Source: Paenibacillus sp. HB172176 (GTDB taxonomy: Bacteria > Bacillota > Bacilli > Paenibacillales > Paenibacillaceae). Taken from it: a DNA stretch of 57,571 nt. The notes under the pieces are model-generated. The model saw only the letters and a list, made by a program, of their open reading frames with translations. It made no database searches and had not been told where the DNA came from. Where the stretch lies: positions 244,751 to 302,321 of the forward strand of contig NZ_JAATHD010000005.1 in the NCBI RefSeq assembly GCF_011947265.1, in the 5' to 3' direction. How positions within the stretch are numbered: the stretch's first letter is position 1; each line of letters starts with the position of its first letter. Below, piece after piece: positions 8,601 to 16,456 of the stretch. Position numbers and translations under genes: made by a program.

Positions 8601-9946
8601 AATCGAACGCGGTTACTCCTCTCTTGCCCGATACGCCGACCGATCCAACAGATCCAACAGATCCATCCGATACAGAAACACCGAGCGATGAAAGTAACGC
8701 AGTGGATATTCTTGTGAACGGGAAGATTGAGACTGCGGGATTCGCGAAAATATCCAAACGAAACAATCAGAGTGAAATCACGATTGTTGTAGACCAGACA
8801 AAGCTGGAGGAGAGGCTTGCGGCCGAAGGAACGAAGGCTGTTGTGACGATTCCGATCAATCAACCGTTCGATATCGCGGTCGCCGAGCTTAACGGCGAGA
8901 TGGTGAAGAGCATGGAGAATAAGGATGCAGTCCTGGTATTCAAGACCGATCAGGCAACGTACACGCTTCCGGCCCAGCAGCTTCATATCGGGGAAATAGC
9001 CCAAAAAGTCGTGGCATCTGCGGTATTGCAGGACATTAAGGTGCGAATTGAAATCGCCGTCGTTGCGGGGGATGCATTAAAGCAGGCGGAGAACGCGGCA
9101 GCCAAAGGCGGTTTCACGCTTGTCACCATGCCGCGAAGCTTTACGGTAACAGCCGTATATGAGGACAGAACGATTGAATTAGAGGAGTACGACGTTTACG
9201 TGGAGAGAACCGTCACGATTCCAGACGGCATTGATCCGACTAAAATTACGACAGGTGTTGTCCTTGAAGAGGATGGGACAGTGCGTCATGTGCCGACGAG
9301 GGTACGACTGGTCAACGGAAAATATGAAGCGCAAATCAACAGCTTGACCAACAGCGCGTATGCCGTCGTATGGCATCCGCTCGAATTTGAGGATGCTGCG
9401 CAGCATTGGGCGAGGAACGCTATTAATGATATGGGCTCCAGGATGGTTGTGGATGGAACAGGCAAGGGGATGTTCGGCCCCGATCTGGCCATTACTCGCG
9501 CCGAATTCACGGCGATCATTGTTAGCGGACTAGGCCTCAAGCTGGAGAAGGGAGCAACGCCGTTCTCGGATGTATCGTCCGACGACTGGTACAGTCGCGC
9601 GATTTATACGGCTTACAGGTACCGCCTCATTAGCGGTGTGGAGGATGGAAGCTTTCGACCGAATGAACAATTAACGAGGGAGCAGGCTATGGTAATACTG
9701 TCTCGGGCAATGGTAATAACCGGCCTGAAGGAGAAGCTGTCCGAGCAAACTGAGGCTTCATCTCTTCGCATATTCCAGGATGCGGAGGAGGTGTCCGCTT
9801 GGGCGCAAAGCGCCGCCGCCGACAATGCGCAAGCCGGCATTGTAGTGGGTCGAGGCGATAACTTGCTTGCGCCGAAGAGGGCTATTACACGGGCCGAGGT
9901 TGCCGTAATGATAGAGCGCTTGCTGCAGAAATCGAATTTGATATAG
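5690..9946 (+). CDS. Giant SLH-anchored surface protein: seven-repeat propeller-like N-terminus, three Ig-like repeats, FN3 domains
   Basis: About 1418 residues. A signal peptide ends near ASAAS. Residues about 28-410 hold seven copies of a roughly 60-residue unit (W-T-S-I-D-G..., then LYAAWxE, then QIRVKKYDG), which suggests a seven-bladed beta-propeller. Residues about 420-690 are three nearly identical 90-residue Ig-like (Big_2/invasin-type) repeats. Then come a HYDIN/CHU-like beta domain (about 700-800), two FN3 domains (about 800-980), a PTDPTDPTDPSD linker, a beta-rich domain, and three C-terminal SLH domains (FEDAAQHWARNAI; FSDVSSDDWYSRAI; FQDAEEVSAWAQSA) for cell-wall anchoring. Start: ATG 5690 has AGGAGAGG 5 nt upstream; the longer TTG at 5660 lacks a site. 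A probable target of the upstream SARP regulator; the ligand is unknown. Confidence 0.88.
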   Translation: MEGMRKTALFILAILLAAPLLLKGNMASAASSNWQFIDGAGINGINVAPASKAENPAITVWNNEVYAAWQERASGTSINQIRVKQYNDSGWTSIDGNGTYGLNVNTGKAATRPAMAVFGEDLYVAWTEQNTAYYNQIRVKKFDGEVWSSADGGGLSGINADASKSADMVNLTVYDNALYAAWSEAGQIRVKSFDGDTWTSVDGGATGLNISGSVAGFPVMTVFGDDLIAAWSEVSGSNYQLRVKKYDGESWTTIDGGATGLNIVSSKSAVYPSLAVVGNALYAAWDEPTGGTDNQIRVKKYDGETWTSIDGGGTYGINVNPAFRGNYVELKVYKNQLYAIWQEHTGTGVVFKIRVKKYDGENWTSAEEGTNGLIYNVSSAANYPSALALNDVLYVAWQEKNSVETQIRVASYTEPPPPSVNSVSVSPSTASLMQGESRQLAATVDTVGGAATTVTWTSSDTDNKVTVSGSGYVTAAADAAPGNYVITAISTADSSKSGTATITVTAAPAVNSVSVSPSTASLMQGESRQLAATVDTVGGAATTVTWTSSDTDNKVTVSGSGYVTAAADAAPGNYVITAISTADSSKSGTATITVTAAPAVNSVSVSPSTASLMQGESRQLAVTVDTVGGAATTVTWTSSDTDNKVTVSGSGYVTAAADAAPGNYVITAISTADSSKSGTATITVTAAPTYLLGDIADQTMTAIIQGYAQGAQETKTIPLVNTGTGDLMNLSVSLGGEDTDSFTVTQPDSTTLGGGESTSFDLHANDDLPSGTYTTTVTVSAEHMTPVTFDVTQVVNLPNAPVNPQNLSAVGGDRSVSLSWESVSDATQYRIYISLDADPGSSVEMATVTSSTYSVNGLLNGVHYSFFVKAENAGGLSGASNAVSATPATIPGTPTEVTAVAGNGQALVTFTAPNDNGGSPITGYEVTSVPGNIVVIGDASPIIMTGLTNGTSYTFTIKAINGAGSSEVSAESNAVTPLLPDTPTDPTDPTDPSDTETPSDESNAVDILVNGKIETAGFAKISKRNNQSEITIVVDQTKLEERLAAEGTKAVVTIPINQPFDIAVAELNGEMVKSMENKDAVLVFKTDQATYTLPAQQLHIGEIAQKVVASAVLQDIKVRIEIAVVAGDALKQAENAAAKGGFTLVTMPRSFTVTAVYEDRTIELEEYDVYVERTVTIPDGIDPTKITTGVVLEEDGTVRHVPTRVRLVNGKYEAQINSLTNSAYAVVWHPLEFEDAAQHWARNAINDMGSRMVVDGTGKGMFGPDLAITRAEFTAIIVSGLGLKLEKGATPFSDVSSDDWYSRAIYTAYRYRLISGVEDGSFRPNEQLTREQAMVILSRAMVITGLKEKLSEQTEASSLRIFQDAEEVSAWAQSAAADNAQAGIVVGRGDNLLAPKRAITRAEVAVMIERLLQKSNLI
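6947..7756 (+). repeat. Three tandem 270-bp near-identical repeats inside the SLH protein gene
   Basis: Units begin at 6947, 7217 and 7487. They differ by only a few, mostly silent, bases (for example GCAGCAGACGCC versus GCGGCTGATGCC, and one Ala-to-Val change, GCGGCTACG versus GCGGTAACG). Each unit encodes one 90-residue Ig-like domain. Such identity at DNA level points to recent duplication or gene conversion. Confidence 0.95.
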
Positions 9947-9974
9947 GGTAGCGAAGAAGTAATTGTGAACGAGA

Positions 9975-10005
9975 GGAGCATCTGTCTGCGGATGCTTCTT
10001 TTTTT
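9975..10005 (+). terminator. Rho-independent terminator after SLH gene
   Basis: GGAGCATC pairs with GATGCTTC (8 bp, one G-T) around an 8-nt loop, followed by a run of T, 29 nt after the stop. Confidence 0.85.
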
Positions 10006-10059
10006 GCATTCGGAGCTTTATGCGCGGTTCGAGGATAAGGAAGCGGCGACTGACAACAA

Positions 10060-10092
10060 CTTAAGATTGGTTTAAGATTCGCTGTTTATGAT
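10060..10092 (+). promoter_or_regulatory. Second candidate SARP operator-promoter
   Basis: CTTAAGA (10060-10066) and TTTAAGA (10071-10077) form a direct repeat with 11-bp period and a TTGG spacer. Nine bases later comes TATGAT (10087-10092). The layout matches 5570-5603 almost base for base. An inverted copy AATCTTAACC lies at 10105-10114, between the presumed start of transcription and the ribosome site. Confidence 0.6.
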
Positions 10093-10134
10093 GGGTGTAG
10101 CCCAAATCTTAACCAATTGGAAGGAAGTGTCTTC

Positions 10135-12408
10135 ATGAAACACCAGAGAAAATTATCATTTTTGCTTGCTGCAACTCTTGCCATACCCGGCGCAGCCGGA
10201 GCGGCAACCGTTGCATCAGCGGCAACCGTTGCTGCGGAGGATGAAACGGTTATCCAACTCTCCGACAGCTCTGTAACGGTGGATGGCGTCTTGGCTTCGA
10301 CAAGCTCAAGCTCGGCAGTCTATACGAGCGATGACATCGTATACTACGAGGAAGGGACTGACGACACCTATGGCGAAGGCGCCGCGGGAGATGCGCATAG
10401 CGCGGAGGAGGCTGACGCCCATACGGTAGTTACGATTACGGAGCCAGGCACTTATCGCGTTTCCGGCGAGCTTTCCGCCGGACAGCTTGCAGTTGATCTT
10501 GGAGAGGATGCCGAGTCGGATCCTTCGGCGCGAGTTACGCTTATACTTGACGGCGTGGATATTACGAATACGGTTGCTCCGGCTGTCATTTTTTACAGTG
10601 TGTACGAGCCTTACAGCGCAAGCGAAGATACGCAAGGCACGGTCGATTTGACCGATGCCGGCGCGCAAGTCATCTTGGCGGATGGATCCATTAACGAAGT
10701 GTCAGGCTCCTATGTGGCGAAAATATATAAGGAAGGCACAACGAAGAAGCTGCATAAGTATGACGGAGCCTTCTATTCGAAGATGTCCATGCGCATCGAC
10801 GGAGAAGCCGAAGGAGACGGCGAATTATATATTGAAGGGGAGAATGAAGGACTGGATTCCGAGCTGCATCTGAGCATTGACGGAGGTCATGTGTATATCG
10901 AATCTCAGGATGACGGCATTAATACGAATGAAGACGGCATTTCGGTTACGACAATCAACGGCGGTTATCTCCATGTCAATGCAGGCCTTGGGGCAGAGGG
11001 CGATGCTATCGATTCCAATGGCTACTTGACGATTAACGGAGGAACTATCGTGACGATGGCGAGCGATCACAGTCCCGACGGCGGAGTAGACGCCGACAAG
11101 GGCATTGTCATTAACGGCGGAACGGTAATTGCATTCGGCACGCGGAATGATGCGACGGAAGCAGATTCCCTTCAACCGTTCATCGAGCTTTCCTTCGCGA
11201 CCACTCAGGCAATTGGCACGGAGGTTGTCCTGAAGGATGCGGATGGAAATGTGTTGTTGGATCACACAGCAGAGAAAGCTTTCCAAAGTCTTACGTTCTC
11301 CTCCGATGAGCTGGAGCTTGAGAAAGCCTATCAGTTATACATGAACGGTGTACAACAGCAATATACAGGTAATTCATTCGGTATGGGCGGAGGCTTCGGT
11401 GGTGGAATGCCGCCAGAAGGCGGATTCCCTGATGGAGAAATGCCCGAAGGAGGCTTCGGCGGCGGCACGCCTCCGGAGGGATTCCCTGATGGAGAAATGC
11501 CCGAAGGAGGCTTCGGCGGCGGTACGCCTCCAGAAGGAGGAATGGGCGGTTTTACTCCCGGGATGGATGGAGAACAAACAGATGTGAATGCTGCAGCTTC
11601 TTCCGACTTTATTATTACGAGCACTACACATAGTTTCTCGGGTATATCCGAGGCTACGGATGCAGTTGGCAAGACGGTGGCAACCTTCACTATCAATGAT
11701 GGACAAGGTATTGCGAATGTCGCTTCAGGAGAAACGGCATTGCTGGAGCAAATTAAGGCGAACATGGATGTTCCGGCATCGGACATTCAAGTTACCATTA
11801 CAGATGTACCATCAGAGAACTTTTCTGAGACGGGCTTATTATCAGAGCTGCAAGACGATTTCTCGCAGATTATGCCAACTGAGGATGGAATCTATCGTTT
11901 GACTGTGGCAGTAGTTAGCTCGAATGAAACGTATACGGGTGTATCGCAGTCTTACTTTACCATTGGCGGATTGCCATTCACGGATGTCAGTCCTGTCAGC
12001 GAGCTTTATAGCGCTGTGAAGAAACTGTACGAGAGCGGCGTTATGATTGGAACGGGCGCAACCACATTTGATCCGAATTCGGCAGTCACCCGAGCGACGG
12101 CCATTACGACACTTGGACGACTTCTCGGCGTAGAAGAAGCAGCCGACAACAGTTTTACAGATGTGAAGCAAGGCAGCTGGTATGCGGGCTATGTAGGCTG
12201 GGCCGTATTGAACGCTATCGTCCAGGGAGATGGCGCAGGAAATTTCATGCCTGATCAAGGCATAACCGCAGAACAGATGAAGCTTATTCTGGAACGTTAT
12301 GCAGCGCTAAGCGATGTGACGTGGCAATCGGCCGCACTGGAGGGCGGCAACAGCAGCCGAGTATTAACCCGTTCTGATTTGGCTCTCATACTGTCGTCTA
12401 TGCAATAG
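10135..12408 (+). CDS. Secreted carbohydrate-binding (Cthe_2159/DUF4353-type) protein with SLH domains
   Basis: About 757 residues. A signal peptide (MKHQRKLSFLLAATLAIPGA...) is followed by a long right-handed beta-helix-like region (about 90-380) rich in SIDGGHVYIESQDDGINT, TINGGYLHVNAG and DAIDSNGYLTINGGTI motifs. These are typical of the Cthe_2159/DUF4353 carbohydrate-binding family, in which calcium-dependent polysaccharide binding is known. A Gly/Pro-rich segment (about 420-480) contains 19-residue repeats (FPDGEMPEGGFGGGTPPEG). The C-terminus has two SLH domains (FTDVSPVSELYSAV; FTDVKQGSWYAGYV) and a degenerate third. Start ATG 10135 has GGAAGGAAG 7-8 nt upstream. It shares promoter elements with the SLH protein before it, so the two are likely co-regulated cell-surface proteins. 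Confidence 0.85.
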   Translation: MKHQRKLSFLLAATLAIPGAAGAATVASAATVAAEDETVIQLSDSSVTVDGVLASTSSSSAVYTSDDIVYYEEGTDDTYGEGAAGDAHSAEEADAHTVVTITEPGTYRVSGELSAGQLAVDLGEDAESDPSARVTLILDGVDITNTVAPAVIFYSVYEPYSASEDTQGTVDLTDAGAQVILADGSINEVSGSYVAKIYKEGTTKKLHKYDGAFYSKMSMRIDGEAEGDGELYIEGENEGLDSELHLSIDGGHVYIESQDDGINTNEDGISVTTINGGYLHVNAGLGAEGDAIDSNGYLTINGGTIVTMASDHSPDGGVDADKGIVINGGTVIAFGTRNDATEADSLQPFIELSFATTQAIGTEVVLKDADGNVLLDHTAEKAFQSLTFSSDELELEKAYQLYMNGVQQQYTGNSFGMGGGFGGGMPPEGGFPDGEMPEGGFGGGTPPEGFPDGEMPEGGFGGGTPPEGGMGGFTPGMDGEQTDVNAAASSDFIITSTTHSFSGISEATDAVGKTVATFTINDGQGIANVASGETALLEQIKANMDVPASDIQVTITDVPSENFSETGLLSELQDDFSQIMPTEDGIYRLTVAVVSSNETYTGVSQSYFTIGGLPFTDVSPVSELYSAVKKLYESGVMIGTGATTFDPNSAVTRATAITTLGRLLGVEEAADNSFTDVKQGSWYAGYVGWAVLNAIVQGDGAGNFMPDQGITAEQMKLILERYAALSDVTWQSAALEGGNSSRVLTRSDLALILSSMQ
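11422..11535 (+). repeat. Two 57-bp tandem repeats encoding a Pro/Gly-rich segment
   Basis: Units start at 11422 and 11479, almost identical; each encodes 19 residues (FPDGEMPEGGFGGGTPPEG type). A shorter related piece precedes them at about 11384. Confidence 0.8.
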
Positions 12409-12453
12409 GCAAGTTTGATGGCATGTTTGCAACACATTCAAATAAGTGAAAGA

Positions 12454-12500
12454 AAGCAAGCTCCCGATGACCTGAGGTCATTCCGGGAGCTTGCTTTTTT
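12454..12500 (+). terminator. Strong rho-independent terminator
   Basis: AAGCAAGCTCCCG (12454-12466) pairs perfectly with CGGGAGCTTGCTT (12484-12496), followed by T6. The loop contains a nested TGACCTGAGGTCA palindrome. Confidence 0.92.
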
Positions 12501-12564
12501 CGAATCATGCCCCTCCCGAATACAAAAGCTTCTAATGGAAATAATAGCCTTCTGAGGTGAGGGT

Positions 12565-14910
12565 ATGACGGATAAGCTGAGCAGATACAAGCAAAAAAGA
12601 AATTTCGAAAAAACATCGGAGCCGGAAGGTGCGCAGGCAGGCTCGGAGGAAAGGCTGAGATTTGCCGTTCAGCATCATATGGCCCGAAGAGAGCATTACG
12701 ATCTGCGCCTGGAATGGGGAGGCGTTCTGCTGAGCTGGGCGGTGCCGAAGGGACCGTCGTACAATACGAGGGACAAGAGGCTTGCCGTTAGGGTTGAGGA
12801 CCATCCGCTGGATTACAGAAACTTTGAGGGCATGATTCCAAAGGGGCAGTACGGCGGCGGGATCGTGATGCTTTGGGATGAAGGGTATTGGGAACCGCTT
12901 GGCAACGTAGAGGAAGGGCTGCGCAAGGGCGAGCTGAAATTCCTGCTGAGCGGAAGGCGTCTGAAGGGGAGGTGGGTACTCGTTCGGTGGAACGCAAAAT
13001 CGGATAAGGAGAAGGATAACTGGATATGGATCAAAGAAAGGGATGAGTTTGTCCAAGCGGCAGACGGAATTTCCGAATTCAGTACCAGTATCAGGACCGG
13101 ACGCACGATGGCGGAGATCGAGGCGGGGGATGAAGAGAAATTGGCGAAGAATCCTTTCAACAAAGCGGAGGTGCAGCTTGCCAAAAGGGTTGATGCGATT
13201 CCGGCGGACGAGAATTGGCTCTATGAGCTGAAGTACGACGGCTACCGAATCATGGCGTTTGTCGAGGGAAACGGCGTTCGGCTGATTACCCGCAACGGCC
13301 ATGATTATGCGAGTCGCTTTCCTACTGTTGCGTCAACCCTTGCCGACCTTGCCGCCGGCAGAGCAATGGTGCTGGACGGCGAAATGACCATGACGGACGA
13401 AGCGGGGAAATCCGATTTTCAGGCGCTGCAGAGCTATCTGAAAAATTCGAAGGCCGGGAATCTGACCTATATCGTATTCGATCTTCTTGCGCTCGACGGC
13501 ATGGATATTCGGAAGCATCCTCTAACGGAGCGAAAAGAACGGCTTGAAGCCTTGATGAAAAATGCTCCGCGAAGCCTTTATTTCAGCCGGCATATCAGAG
13601 GAAGCGGGAAAGAAAGCTTTGCCGCGGCCTGCAAAGCGGGAATGGAGGGAATCATCGGCAAAAAGCCGGATTCGGTCTACAGCGGCGCTAGAAACGGCGA
13701 CTGGATCAAGCTGAAATGCGAGAACAGGCAGGAATTCGTTATTGGAGGATACTCGCTTTCCGACAAAAAAACGAGCGGAATCAGCTCGCTTCTACTGGGC
13801 GTCTATGAGGAGGATGAACTCATCTATGCAGGGCGTGTCGGAACGGGCATGAGCGAGGCCGACATGAAAGCGCTCAGAGCATTATTCGAGAAGCTGGAGC
13901 GGCCGAACTCTTCTTTCTCGTTTCCGCCTAAGCCAAGAGGGAAGGAAAAGCTAACATGGCTTGACCCCGAGTTGTCGGCGGAGATCAAATTTGCCGAGTG
14001 GACGAAGGATCATCTCATCAGACAAGGGAGCTTCAAAGGCATAAGGAGCGATAAGAACCCCATGGTTAATAAAAGGGAAATTGAAGGCGTGAAAATATCC
14101 AATCCGGACAAGGTGTTGTTCGACGATCCTCCGATTACGAAGGAAGACGTGGTTCGGTATTATGAGAAGATTTCGGAGCGGATGCTGCCCTTTGCGAGCC
14201 GCAGGATTCTGTCGATTGTGCGTTGTCCGAAGGGAGTTTCGCAGACCTGCTTCTATAAGAAGCATCCCGATAAGGACAAAGCCGGAATCGTCAACATACC
14301 CATAACGACTCCCAGCGGTAAAACGGAGTTATACTTCTATCTGGAGAACGCAACCGGACTCCTGTCCGAGGCGCAGATGGGCACGCTGGAATTTCATATT
14401 TGGGGAAGCCGTGTCGACGAGCTGGAAAAGCCCGATATGATGGTATTCGATCTCGATCCGGATGAGGGACTCGGCCTGGAGAAGGTCAGGCAGGGGGCGA
14501 GGGATGTGAGAAGCATTCTAAGAGAGCTCTCGCTTGAGGCCTATCTTAAAACGAGCGGAGGCAAAGGGTATCATGTTGTGGTTCCTATGAAACCGGTTAT
14601 GGAATGGGGGGCATTTCACGATTTTGCGAGGCGCGTTGCCGAGGTCATGGAGCAGAAGTGGCCTGACCGCTATACCAGCAACGTCAGAAAGGCTAACCGC
14701 GCCGGCAAGATATTCATTGATTGGATTCGTAATGGAAGAGGGGCTACCAGCATCGCCCCCTATTCCTTAAGAGCGAGAAAGGGAGCAAAGGTGTCCATGC
14801 CGATCTCGTGGGAAGAGCTTGACAGCATTGCCCCTGACGGCATCCATTTGGCGGATGCGCTCAAGCGGCTTGGCGGCGACGATCCGTGGAAGCATTTTTT
14901 CGAAATATAG
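12565..14910 (+). CDS. ligD: ATP-dependent DNA ligase D (phosphoesterase-ligase-polymerase)
   Basis: 781 residues, the bacterial end-joining enzyme that processes and seals double-strand breaks. Order: 3'-phosphoesterase domain (about 15-175), with VQHHMARREHYDLRL and VEDHPLDY carrying the His/Asp/Arg residues expected of an active PE domain; ligase domain (about 200-490), with the adenylated Lys in ELKYDGYR; and polymerase/primase domain (about 510-780), with DLDPDEG, SGGKGYHV and IFIDWIRN. The PE-LIG-POL order is that of Pseudomonas LigD; Bacillus subtilis LigD lacks the PE module. Start ATG 12565 has GAGGTGAG upstream. The partner Ku is not in this window. The stop codon is only 7 bp from the end of the convergent nuclease gene. 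Confidence 0.95.
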   Translation: MTDKLSRYKQKRNFEKTSEPEGAQAGSEERLRFAVQHHMARREHYDLRLEWGGVLLSWAVPKGPSYNTRDKRLAVRVEDHPLDYRNFEGMIPKGQYGGGIVMLWDEGYWEPLGNVEEGLRKGELKFLLSGRRLKGRWVLVRWNAKSDKEKDNWIWIKERDEFVQAADGISEFSTSIRTGRTMAEIEAGDEEKLAKNPFNKAEVQLAKRVDAIPADENWLYELKYDGYRIMAFVEGNGVRLITRNGHDYASRFPTVASTLADLAAGRAMVLDGEMTMTDEAGKSDFQALQSYLKNSKAGNLTYIVFDLLALDGMDIRKHPLTERKERLEALMKNAPRSLYFSRHIRGSGKESFAAACKAGMEGIIGKKPDSVYSGARNGDWIKLKCENRQEFVIGGYSLSDKKTSGISSLLLGVYEEDELIYAGRVGTGMSEADMKALRALFEKLERPNSSFSFPPKPRGKEKLTWLDPELSAEIKFAEWTKDHLIRQGSFKGIRSDKNPMVNKREIEGVKISNPDKVLFDDPPITKEDVVRYYEKISERMLPFASRRILSIVRCPKGVSQTCFYKKHPDKDKAGIVNIPITTPSGKTELYFYLENATGLLSEAQMGTLEFHIWGSRVDELEKPDMMVFDLDPDEGLGLEKVRQGARDVRSILRELSLEAYLKTSGGKGYHVVVPMKPVMEWGAFHDFARRVAEVMEQKWPDRYTSNVRKANRAGKIFIDWIRNGRGATSIAPYSLRARKGAKVSMPISWEELDSIAPDGIHLADALKRLGGDDPWKHFFEI

Positions 14911-14917
14911 GAATGAA

Positions 14918-15511
14918 TCAGGTTTCGCAGGCGATACCGTCGCCGTCACGATCCAGCTTAGCGCTGTAGCCGGGATCGCCTCTGTAGAGCGGAGCGGCTC
15001 CCGCTGCGCGAACAGCGGCGCAGTTGGCATAAACGATCTGATCGTCTATGGTCGAATCGAGCGGAGGAGCGCTGCTCTCCGGGAACAGATTTCCCGGTTT
15101 GCCGACGACGAACAGAATGCGGGTTCCGTCCGGATAATCGGATAACTGGCTGCCTACCCAGCTGCCCGCTCCGCGATTGTCGCCAGCATCGATATAGGCC
15201 ACGCTTGCGCCTTCTCCGCCCTCCTTGCACATCGCCATGGGCCACTCGTCCCGATCGTAGCCCTCCCGAGTCTCGATGCCTGCGAGCGATTGCTTCCGAT
15301 TGTCCTCCGCGCCGTCCCGATCGATCGTGCAGACGGCAGCATAGCCTTGCGCGATGGCTCCGTTTATATGCAGCGCTGTTTCAGGAAAACGGTCGCTTGG
15401 AAACACAAGCTTTGCGTCGTAGACGTCGCTCCCCGTCCTAGCTTCAAGACGGCATCCTCCAAGCAGAATTATGGCGCACAGCGCTGTCAACAAAACTTTT
15501 CTCACTATCAT
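14918..15511 (-). CDS. NucA/NucB-type extracellular nuclease lipoprotein with excalibur domain
   Basis: 197 residues. A lipoprotein signal with lipobox LLGGC near residue 20 places it outside the membrane. The NucA/NucB motifs are visible: [18 protein letters not shown], then [13 protein letters not shown], then [12 protein letters not shown]. The C-terminus ([18 protein letters not shown] followed by [10 protein letters not shown]) is an excalibur calcium-binding domain. Predicted role: DNA degradation at the cell surface, for nutrition or for turnover of extracellular DNA. Start: ATG 15511 lies only about 2-3 nt from AAAGGGA, whereas an in-frame GTG two codons later (15505) has an 8-nt spacer; either is possible. 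Confidence 0.85.
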   Translation of the reverse strand: MIVRKVLLTALCAIILLGGCRLEARTGSDVYDAKLVFPSDRFPETALHINGAIAQGYAAVCTIDRDGAEDNRKQSLAGIETREGYDRDEWPMAMCKEGGEGASVAYIDAGDNRGAGSWVGSQLSDYPDGTRILFVVGKPGNLFPESSAPPLDSTIDDQIVYANCAAVRAAGAAPLYRGDPGYSAKLDRDGDGIACET

Positions 15512-15605
15512 CGTCCCTTTTCGTGATGTTAGAATCAGCTTACACCAAATTGCTGCGCATGGCGACCAGGAATTAGCGCCCGCGCCGGAATCTATTATTC
15601 GTCAT

Positions 15606-15914
15606 TTAGTTCTCCTTCGAGCGCGACCCTATCAAGTAACCGATAATCGTGGATTCGACCGGGAGTACGACTAATGTCCACATTTCCTTTAAACCGAAGT
15701 CGGGAGAGCGGAAGGTTTCCGGCGTCAGCGTATAGACGAGCGCGATGAGAAGAACGAGCAGGGCGATCGAGCCTGTGATATACAAACGGACGTTGTCGCC
15801 CGATCCGAAAAATTTTCCCAGAAAGCCAAGCTCCGCCTTGCGTTTCTCGTTTTCCGCGTTTGCCGCTATAATTTTGGTGGCTACCTTGGGATCTTGAATT
15901 TCCAGTTTATTCAT
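15606..15914 (-). CDS. Small two-helix membrane protein of unknown function
   Basis: 102 residues from ATG 15914; I do not recognise a family. The N-terminal half is charged and probably helical (DPKVATKIIAANAENEKRK). Two hydrophobic segments follow (LYITGSIALLVLLIALVYTL and TLVVLPVESTIIGYLIGS), so it is a likely two-pass inner-membrane protein. It overlaps the 3' end of the upstream gene by 8 nt and uses GAGGGGG, inside that gene, as ribosome site, so the two are translationally coupled and probably act together. Confidence 0.65.
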   Translation of the reverse strand: MNKLEIQDPKVATKIIAANAENEKRKAELGFLGKFFGSGDNVRLYITGSIALLVLLIALVYTLTPETFRSPDFGLKEMWTLVVLPVESTIIGYLIGSRSKEN

Positions 15915-16275
15915 GCGACGGGACCCCCTCGCTTGCATAAAACGTAAATGTCAACGCCCAGGAAGAAGCGTCCCGATTAACGGTAATCTCATAGCGCAAT
16001 GAAAGCTTGCGATTGTGCATAACGCCGAGATGAAGCATCTCAGAGCTTCCGATCGGCTTGCCTCTTGGGAAGTTGACGCAAGTAATTCGCACTTCATTGT
16101 AGGCGACAAGTCGGATATCTGTCGTGAAATCATTCCGCTCCTGTTCGTATTCGATGCAAAAAACAAAAGTAAGCGGATCGTTTTCCTCCGATAATACGAT
16201 TTCTATCGGATTCATCTCATAGGCGGATACTCTCCCATGATAGACGACCTCGAAGCCGCCGGATGTTATTTTCAT
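15907..16275 (-). CDS. Small beta-rich soluble protein, first gene of an unknown two-gene operon
   Basis: 122 residues, unrecognised. There is no signal peptide or membrane helix. Alternating hydrophobic strands (FEVVYHGRVSAYEM; IRLVAYNEVRITCVNF; LSLRYEITVNRD; WALTFTFYAS) suggest a compact beta-sandwich. Ribosome site TGGAGGGATC is good. It is coupled to the membrane protein downstream. A cytosolic beta domain paired with a small membrane protein recalls effector/sensor pairs, but nothing in the sequence proves such a role. Confidence 0.65.
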   Translation of the reverse strand: MKITSGGFEVVYHGRVSAYEMNPIEIVLSEENDPLTFVFCIEYEQERNDFTTDIRLVAYNEVRITCVNFPRGKPIGSSEMLHLGVMHNRKLSLRYEITVNRDASSWALTFTFYASEGVPSHE

Positions 16276-16359
16276 TCTGATCCCTCCAAAACGATTTTGA
16301 TTTCTTGCAGTCTTCCTTCTATTCTACGAACGCTGTTGCGAGGACATGACAATCTCCGT

Positions 16360-16368
16360 TGCTATAAT
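16360..16368 (+). promoter_or_regulatory. Extended -10 promoter element for the kinase operon
   Basis: TGCTATAAT (16360-16368) is a perfect extended -10, about 90 bp before the kinase start; no good -35 is seen, which is usual for extended -10 promoters. It lies in the 180-bp divergent region shared with the minus-strand gene at 16275. Confidence 0.5.
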
Positions 16369-16456
16369 CAGGACTAACTTTTATCATAAAGCAGGGATTT
16401 TGTCGGTTTATATCGAATTTTATAGCTAGAATACCAGACCTGAGGAGAGTTAATTG

